Below are positions 58,462 to 64,000 of a stretch of 64,000 nucleotides of DNA, in pieces. Origin of the DNA: Vescimonas coprocola (lineage in GTDB: Bacteria > Bacillota > Clostridia > Oscillospirales > Oscillospiraceae); assembly GCF_018408575.1 (NCBI RefSeq), contig NZ_AP023418.1:744001-808000 (forward strand), written 5' to 3'. How positions within the stretch are numbered: position 1 is the stretch's first letter; each line of letters starts with the position of its first letter. The notes beneath the pieces are model-generated. The model ran no database searches and had not been told where the DNA came from. It was given only the letters and a program-made list of their open reading frames with translations. Both the position numbers and the translations under genes were made by a program.

Positions 58462-59610
58462 ATGCTGAAAAGTGTGAAAAATACCATATTAGATATTATC
58501 CGTCAAGCAGATCTTCTACTGCTGGCCCTGTGTACCGTGACGTCCCTCTTCGGCGTGGTGATGATCTACAGCGCCACCCGGTATCAGGGGGGACTCAAGT
58601 GCGTCATCATCCAGCTGTGCGGCTTGGCGCTGGGCATTGTGCTGTATTTCGTGGTGTCCATGGTGGACCTGACGGAGATCAGCAAAAAGTGGCAGTGGCT
58701 GCTGGCCTTTAACCTTGGCTTCTTCCTGCTGCTGAAAACTCCGCTGGGTGTGTCGGCCAACGGCAATCTGGCGTGGCTGGGCGTCCGGGGCATCCCCATT
58801 CAGGTGCAGCCGGCAGAGGTGGTGAAGCTGACCTTTATCCTGCTGCTGGCCCGCCAGCTGGTGTGGATGAAGGGCCGGGGCGACATGAAGTCCATCCCCG
58901 CTGTGGGTTTGTTGGCGGGGAATCTGCTGGTGACCATCGGCCTTTACTACGCGATCTCCTCCGACATGGGCAGCGCACTGGTGTATGTGTGTATCTTCGC
59001 CTGCATGGCCTTTGCCGCCGGGGTAGCCCTCCGGTGGTTCGCTCTGGGCATCTTTGGCGCCGGGGCTGGCTTTTACCTACTGTGGGAGCTGGACAAGATC
59101 CCACCCTATATGAAGGAGCGCTTTCAGGTACTGGTGGACCACAGTCTCTATCCGCTGGGGGCCGGATGGCAGCAGACCCGGAGCCTGATGGCCATCGGCG
59201 GCGGTCGCCTGACGGGACAAGGGCTGCTCCACGGGGCTCAGACCCAGAGTACCTCCTCCGTGAACCTGCCCTTCCGGCACACGGACTTCATCTTCGCCGT
59301 CATCGGGGAGGAGTTGGGGATGCTGGGCTGTGTGCTGACGCTGGCGCTGCTGGCGGCCATCGTTATCCGCTGTATCGTGGCGGCCCGCAACGCCAAGAGC
59401 CAGCTGGACGCATACATCTGCGTGGGCGTAGCGGGGATGCTGGTGTTCCAGATCGTCTCCAACGTGGGGATGTGCCTGTTTGTGCTGCCGGTGGTGGGCC
59501 TGACGCTGCCCTTCATCAGCTATGGCGGCTCGTCGGTGGTGACGCTGTTCATCGCCATGGGCATGGTCTCCGGCATCCAGAAGCGCTCCCTGCCGGACCG
59601 GCTGCGTTAG
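58462..59610 (+). CDS. FtsW/RodA/SpoVE-family peptidoglycan polymerase
   Basis: A 382-residue protein with about ten membrane segments. It has IYSATRYQGGLKCVIIQLCG, WLGVRGIPIQVQPAEVVKLT, LPFRHTDFIFAVIGEELG (conserved Asp) and VGLTLPFISYGGSSVVTLFI, all signatures of the SEDS family that polymerises lipid II into glycan with a partner transpeptidase. Sequence alone does not say whether it acts in elongation (RodA), division (FtsW) or sporulation (SpoVE). It is followed by ddl and murF after a terminator. Confidence 0.93.
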   Translation: MLKSVKNTILDIIRQADLLLLALCTVTSLFGVVMIYSATRYQGGLKCVIIQLCGLALGIVLYFVVSMVDLTEISKKWQWLLAFNLGFFLLLKTPLGVSANGNLAWLGVRGIPIQVQPAEVVKLTFILLLARQLVWMKGRGDMKSIPAVGLLAGNLLVTIGLYYAISSDMGSALVYVCIFACMAFAAGVALRWFALGIFGAGAGFYLLWELDKIPPYMKERFQVLVDHSLYPLGAGWQQTRSLMAIGGGRLTGQGLLHGAQTQSTSSVNLPFRHTDFIFAVIGEELGMLGCVLTLALLAAIVIRCIVAARNAKSQLDAYICVGVAGMLVFQIVSNVGMCLFVLPVVGLTLPFISYGGSSVVTLFIAMGMVSGIQKRSLPDRLR

Positions 59611-59627
59611 CTGCATAGAGCTTTTCC

Positions 59628-59656
59628 AAGAACCGCCCCATGGGGCGGTTCTTTTG
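59628..59656 (+). terminator. terminator after the FtsW/RodA gene
   Basis: AAGAACCGCCCCA and TGGGGCGGTTCTT form a perfect palindrome with T-runs on both strands. Confidence 0.9.
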
Positions 59657-59679
59657 TCGTTGAAAATTTCCCTGCCCGG

Positions 59680-59708
59680 TTGTAATCGCCGGAGGGATAT
59701 GCTATACT
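59680..59708 (+). promoter_or_regulatory. promoter of ddl-murF
   Basis: TTGTAA at 59680-59685 and TATACT at 59703-59708 have a 17-base spacer and TG one base before the -10. Confidence 0.85.
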
Positions 59709-59781
59709 GACATACTGATATAATAGGTGGCTTGCAGTCGGCGGGCCGCCCTGTGATTCAAGGGAAAGCGAGGCAAAGCTT

Positions 59782-60843
59782 ATGAAGATCGTTGTGTTGG
59801 CCGGTGGACTCAGCACGGAGCGTCAGGTGGCTCTGACCTCCGGCACCGGTGTGTGCCGGGCGCTGCGGGAGCGGGGACATCAGGCTATTCTGGTGGATAT
59901 GTTCCTGGGGCTGGAGAGCTATGAGGGCCGGCTGGAGGATATCTTCGATGCCCCGGACGGCCTGTGCGGCGACAACCGGGTCACGGAGGAGGCTCCGGAT
60001 CTGGAGGCCGTGCGCCGCAGTCGGAAGGATCAGGGGCCGTCCCTGCTGGGCAAGGACGTGCTGGCGGTGTGCGCCATGGCGGATATCGTGTTTCTGGCGC
60101 TCCACGGCTCCTGCGGCGAGGACGGTCGTATTCAGGCCACGCTGGATCTGCTGGGAGTACCCTACACCGGCTCTGGCTATCTGGGCAGTGGCATGGCCAT
60201 GGACAAATCCGTTACCAAGCGGTTTTTGGAGTCTGAGGGTATTCGCACGGCACCGTGGCGTGACGTCCATTACACGGCCTCCGATATCCCCCGTCTGGTG
60301 GAGGAGTTGGAGGTCCCCTGCGCCGTGAAGATCGTCAACGGCGGCAGTTCCATCGGTGTGGAGCTGCCGGATACCAAGGAGCAGCTGCGGGAAGCCCTGG
60401 CCAAGCTGCTGACCTACGGCGACCACGTGGTGGTGGAGAAGAAGATCAAGGGCCGTGAGATCCAGATTGCCGTGCTGGGGGACGCCTATCTGCCTGCGGT
60501 GGAGATCATCCCCCGTGGCGAATATTTCGACTACGTTTCCAAATATCAGAAGGGCGGTGCTCAGGAGATCTGCCCCGCCCCCATCACGGAGGAGGAGTGG
60601 CACCAGATCGGTGAGATGGCGCTGAAGCTCCACCGGGGACTGGGCCTGTCGGTGTATTCCCGCTCCGATTTTTTGCTGGATGAGGAGGGAAAGGCGTGGT
60701 GCCTGGAGATCAACACACTGCCGGGCATGACCCCCACCAGTCTGGTTCCGCAGGAGGCGGCGCAGGTGGGTTTGAGCTATGCCGACCTCTGTGAGAGGAT
60801 CGTGGAGGAGTCTCTGAAGGCGAGAGGAGTGCAGCGGACATGA
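59782..60843 (+). CDS. ddl: D-alanine-D-alanine ligase
   Basis: A 353-residue ATP-grasp enzyme joining two D-alanines for cell-wall precursors. The start VVLAGGLSTERQVALTSGTG and ALHGSCGEDGRIQATLDLLG, the loop VKIVNGGSSIGV and the active-site EYFDYVSKYQKGGAQEICPA are typical of Ddl rather than D-lactate ligases. EINTLPGMTPTSLVPQEA is the C-terminal metal-binding motif. It shares an ATGA overlap with murF, whose product adds the D-Ala-D-Ala. Confidence 0.95.
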   Translation: MKIVVLAGGLSTERQVALTSGTGVCRALRERGHQAILVDMFLGLESYEGRLEDIFDAPDGLCGDNRVTEEAPDLEAVRRSRKDQGPSLLGKDVLAVCAMADIVFLALHGSCGEDGRIQATLDLLGVPYTGSGYLGSGMAMDKSVTKRFLESEGIRTAPWRDVHYTASDIPRLVEELEVPCAVKIVNGGSSIGVELPDTKEQLREALAKLLTYGDHVVVEKKIKGREIQIAVLGDAYLPAVEIIPRGEYFDYVSKYQKGGAQEICPAPITEEEWHQIGEMALKLHRGLGLSVYSRSDFLLDEEGKAWCLEINTLPGMTPTSLVPQEAAQVGLSYADLCERIVEESLKARGVQRT

Positions 60844-62195
60844 TGACCTGTACGGCAAAGGAGCTGTGTGCGGCCACCGGCGGCACGCTGGTGCAGGACG
60901 GCGAGGGCTTTTCCTGCGTCAGCACCGACAGCCGCAGGGTCGAGCAGGGCTGCCTGTTCATCCCACTGGTGGGTGAGCGCTTTGACGGCTACACCTATCT
61001 GACGCAGGCGCTGGAGAACGGCGCTGCGGGCTGCCTGTGCAGCCGCCTGCCGGAGGCGCTGGTGCCGGGGAAGTTCTATGTGCAGGTGGAGGATACCCTC
61101 CGGGCGCTGGGACAGCTGGCGGGGTGGTATCGGGAGAAATTCCCCATCCCCGTGGTGCAGATCACCGGCTCCGCCGGAAAGACCACCACCAAGGAGATGA
61201 TCGCCTCGGTGCTGAGCCGGCATTTCCTTACCCTCAAGACCGAGGCCAACTACAACAACGAGATCGGTACGCCACAGACCCTGCTGCGCCTGATGCCGGA
61301 GCATCAGGCGGCGGTCATCGAGACGGGCATGGATCACTTCGGCCAGATCCGCTATCTGGGGGAGATGGTGCGTCCCACGGTGGCGGTCATCACCAACATC
61401 GGGGATGCCCACATCGAAAATCTCGGCAACACCCGTCAGGGTACCCTGCGGGCCAAGAGCGAGATCTTCGAGCATCTGCAGCCCGGCGGGCTGGCAGTAC
61501 TCAACGGCGACGATGCTCTGCTGGCAGGACTGGAGCTGCCCTTCGAGACCATCCTCTGTGGCCGGGGAGAGAACTGCACCGTCCGTGTTACGGACATTGT
61601 CACCCACGGAGTGGAGGGCCTCTCCTGCACCGTGACCACGCCCTGCGGCGTTTATCCGCTGCACATTCCGTCACCGGGAGACTACATGATCTATCCGGCG
61701 TCCATGGCGGTGGCCATTGGCGAGCGGCTGGGTCTGACGGCACAGCAGATCCGGGAGGGCGTGGCGCATTATGTCTCCACGGGCTCCCGGATGCGGCGCA
61801 TCCGTCTGCCGGAGGAGCGGCTCATCATCGACGACTGCTATAACGCCAATCCTCAGGCCATGGCGGCGGCGCTGACCATTCTGGCGGACACCGACTGCCG
61901 TCGCCGGGTGGCGGTGATGGGAGACATGGGCGAGCTGGGCCGGCTCAGCAGCGACGCCCACCGAGAGGCCGGTGCGCTGGCGGCCCGGCTGGGGCTGGAT
62001 CAGGTCATCGCCATCGGTGAAAAGGCCCGGCTTATGGCGCAGGGAGCGGGGAATATCGCCCTGCACTTTGACACGGTGGAGCAGGCAATGCCCGCCGTCC
62101 AGGAGGCCCTGACCCCCGGCACAGCCATGCTGGTAAAGGCGTCCCATGCCATGGAGTTCCACCGCATCGTGGAGGCCCTTACTCAGGAAGCATAG
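60840..62195 (+). CDS. murF: UDP-N-acetylmuramoyl-tripeptide-D-alanyl-D-alanine ligase
   Basis: A 451-residue Mur ligase. The ATP loop is ITGSAGKTTTKEMIASVL, followed by LKTEANYNNEIGTPQTLLR, and the C-terminal domain carries DDCYNANPQAMAAAL and VMGDMGELG. It adds D-Ala-D-Ala to the UDP-MurNAc-tripeptide. It is translationally coupled to ddl by ATGA, a logical pairing because Ddl makes its substrate. Confidence 0.96.
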   Translation: MMTCTAKELCAATGGTLVQDGEGFSCVSTDSRRVEQGCLFIPLVGERFDGYTYLTQALENGAAGCLCSRLPEALVPGKFYVQVEDTLRALGQLAGWYREKFPIPVVQITGSAGKTTTKEMIASVLSRHFLTLKTEANYNNEIGTPQTLLRLMPEHQAAVIETGMDHFGQIRYLGEMVRPTVAVITNIGDAHIENLGNTRQGTLRAKSEIFEHLQPGGLAVLNGDDALLAGLELPFETILCGRGENCTVRVTDIVTHGVEGLSCTVTTPCGVYPLHIPSPGDYMIYPASMAVAIGERLGLTAQQIREGVAHYVSTGSRMRRIRLPEERLIIDDCYNANPQAMAAALTILADTDCRRRVAVMGDMGELGRLSSDAHREAGALAARLGLDQVIAIGEKARLMAQGAGNIALHFDTVEQAMPAVQEALTPGTAMLVKASHAMEFHRIVEALTQEA

Positions 62196-62231
62196 TATAC
62201 ATCTGAAAACAACGAAACGGACGAAATATCT

Positions 62232-64000
62232 ATGATCGATATCAGCGTGAACCGGCTGGTCAAGTCCTTTGACCTGGAAAAGAAAATATTGGATGGCATC
62301 ACCTTCCAGATCGACACCGGGGAGCGGGTGGGCCTGCTGGGGAAAAACGGCGCCGGTAAGACCACCTTATTTCGTATCCTCACCGGAGAACTGGACTACG
62401 ATGAGGGACAGGTAATGGTGGCCCCCGACCGCCGGGTGGGCCTGATCTCCCAGATCCCGGTGTATCCCGACGGATACACCGTGGAGGATGTGCTGCGCTC
62501 TGCCTTTGAACGGATGTTCCGGATGAAGGAGGAGATGGACCGCCTTACCGAGCAGATGGCGGCGGGAGACAGCTCTTCCCAGACCCTGAAGCGGTACGGC
62601 GAGCTGACGGCCCGGTTCGAGGGGTTGGGCGGCTACGATACGGATACCGCCGTCAACAAGGTGGCCAACGGCCTCTCCATCGATACCGAGATGCGCCAGC
62701 GGCTCTTTGACCAACTCTCCGGCGGGGAAAAGACACGGGTGAATTTGGGCCGTCTGATCTTAGAGGACACGGATATCCTGCTGCTGGACGAGCCCACCAA
62801 CCATCTGGACCTTCAGGCCACGGAGTGGCTGGAGGAATATATCCGCACCTTCCGTGGCACGGTGGTGACCATCTCCCACGACCGGTATTTTCTGGACCGC
62901 ACCGTTACCCGCATCATCGAGGTGCTGGACGGAAAGGCGGAGTTTTACAGCGGGAATTACAGCTTCTACGCCGTGGAGAAGGAGCGCCGCTACCAGGAGC
63001 GCCTGAAGCAGTATCTCAAGGAGCAGGCCAAGATCCAGCAGCTGGAAAAGGCTGCCGAGCAGATGCACCTGTGGGCCTTCATGGGCAATGACGCCCTCCA
63101 TAAGCGGGCCTTCTCCATGGAAAAGCGCATCCAGCGGATGCGTACTACGGAGAAGCCCACCAAGGCCAAAAAAATGGATGCCCGCTTTGCCAGCCGCCAG
63201 TTCAAGGGCGACGAGGTGCTGCAGGTGAAGGGGGTTTCCAAGGCCTTCGACGGACGGACACTGTTCTCCGACATCTATTTGCGGGTGGAGGATGGTGAGC
63301 GCATCGCCCTGATCGGCGAAAACGGCACCGGAAAGACGACGCTGCTGAATATGCTGCTGGGGATAGAGCCCACAGACAGCGGCATCTTTAAGCTGGGGCC
63401 GTCTATAAAGGCAGCGTACTTGCCACAGATCATTCACTTTGACCACCCGGAGCGCAGCATTTTGGATACTATGCTGTACGAGAAAAAGGGTATGACGGCC
63501 CAGAGCGCCCGGAACCGGCTGGCCGCCTACCAGTTTCAGGGGGAGGATGTGTTCAAGCCGGTGTCGGTGCTGTCCGGCGGCGAGCTGAGCCGCCTGCGGC
63601 TGTGTATGCTGATGGACGAGGAGATCAACCTCCTCATTCTGGACGAGCCTACCAACCATTTGGACATTGCCGCACGGGAGTGGATCGAAGAGGCGGTGGA
63701 GGCCTTTGACGGCACGCTGCTGTTCGTCTCCCACGATCGCTACTTCATCCAGCGGTTTGCCACCCGTATCTGGGAGCTGGCGGACGGCACCATCACTGAC
63801 TACCCCATGGGCTTTGCCCAGTACCGGGCGGTGAAGGCGCAGGAGAAGGCTCCCCAGCCGGTGAAGGCTCAGGAGAAGAAAGGGGATACCCGTCCGCCAC
63901 GTGGAAACCGCAGCCAGCAGGCCGCCCGGCGGCAGCTGACCATCTGCGAAACAGGGATCAGCAAGCTGGAGGCGGAGTGCCGCCGGCTGGACGAGGAGAT
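62232..64000 (+). CDS. ABC-F family ATPase (partial, C-terminus beyond window)
   Basis: At least 589 residues of a cytoplasmic protein with two ABC domains. Domain 1 has GLLGKNGAGKTTLFRIL, signature LSGGEKTRVNLGRLIL and ILLLDEPTNHLDLQATEWLE. Domain 2 has LIGENGTGKTTLLNMLLG, LSGGELSRLRLCMLMD and LLILDEPTNHLDIAAREWIE. Between them is a long linker with an interdomain basic helix, and no membrane segments are seen. ABC-F proteins act on the ribosome in translation or antibiotic protection. The C-terminal coiled-coil is starting at the window edge. ATG 62232 has only a weak upstream site. Confidence 0.93.
   Translation, partial: MIDISVNRLVKSFDLEKKILDGITFQIDTGERVGLLGKNGAGKTTLFRILTGELDYDEGQVMVAPDRRVGLISQIPVYPDGYTVEDVLRSAFERMFRMKEEMDRLTEQMAAGDSSSQTLKRYGELTARFEGLGGYDTDTAVNKVANGLSIDTEMRQRLFDQLSGGEKTRVNLGRLILEDTDILLLDEPTNHLDLQATEWLEEYIRTFRGTVVTISHDRYFLDRTVTRIIEVLDGKAEFYSGNYSFYAVEKERRYQERLKQYLKEQAKIQQLEKAAEQMHLWAFMGNDALHKRAFSMEKRIQRMRTTEKPTKAKKMDARFASRQFKGDEVLQVKGVSKAFDGRTLFSDIYLRVEDGERIALIGENGTGKTTLLNMLLGIEPTDSGIFKLGPSIKAAYLPQIIHFDHPERSILDTMLYEKKGMTAQSARNRLAAYQFQGEDVFKPVSVLSGGELSRLRLCMLMDEEINLLILDEPTNHLDIAAREWIEEAVEAFDGTLLFVSHDRYFIQRFATRIWELADGTITDYPMGFAQYRAVKAQEKAPQPVKAQEKKGDTRPPRGNRSQQAARRQLTICETGISKLEAECRRLDEE

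Overview
The window looks like the chromosome of a GC-rich, anaerobic, endospore-forming member of the Clostridia, most likely an Oscillospiraceae/Oscillospirales gut bacterium. Three things support this: the Gram-positive core gene set (sigG, spoIIR, cotJ genes, a T-box leader, an addAB pair, a class II aldolase and both ATP- and PPi-type phosphofructokinases), the strong AGGAGG ribosome binding sites, and the uniformly GC-rich codon use. No tRNA or rRNA gene was seen. Taxonomy is inferred from gene content only.

Layout: 1-1709 (minus) is the end of an Mrp/Mbh-type cation antiporter operon. It is followed by a TetR regulator, a radical-SAM gene remnant, an MBOAT acyltransferase with an SGNH partner (2971-5274) and a small membrane protein. 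sigG and the iscS-iscU iron-sulfur pair (minus) come next, then mrnC-rqcH. 11121-11775 is a large structured RNA that I identify as OLE RNA. It leads into oapA, dxs, tlyA, nadK, argR and recN (to 18103). A tyrosine T-box precedes tyrS, followed by ispE and spoIIR. 22236-25298 (minus) is a second surface-acylation operon (lipoprotein, MBOAT, DHHW) whose MBOAT gene is frameshifted at a run of seven Gs. A HAD phosphatase and addB-addA fill 25517-33169, followed by rpmE, hflX-GNAT-yigZ, a DUF1538 transporter with a PII-like partner, and pepD.

40485-44751 (minus) carries DUF512-der-plsY-eamA. Divergent from it are ylxM-ffh-rpsP-khpA. Then come pepF (minus), a fused cotJA-cotJB gene with cotJC, PPi-phosphofructokinase (minus) and fba. 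52953-54960 is an AT-richer island: the tail of a large mobile-element protein, an unknown small gene, and a two-repeat type I-C-like CRISPR remnant without cas genes. The right end has pfkA, an AbrB-ABC transporter operon, an FtsW/RodA protein, ddl-murF, and an ABC-F ATPase that runs off the window.

How the parts connect: dxs and ispE supply the MEP isoprenoid pathway. FtsW/RodA, Ddl and MurF build peptidoglycan. Two MBOAT systems probably O-acylate surface polymers. ylxM-ffh, rpsP and khpA serve protein targeting and translation, and mrnC matures ribosomal RNA. sigG and spoIIR both carry sequences matching sigma-F promoters, which fits their forespore roles. The least understood parts are OLE RNA/OapA, the DUF1538-PII pair, the two-copy double-hairpin intergenic repeat, the possible phase-variable MBOAT, and the CRISPR/mobile-element scar.
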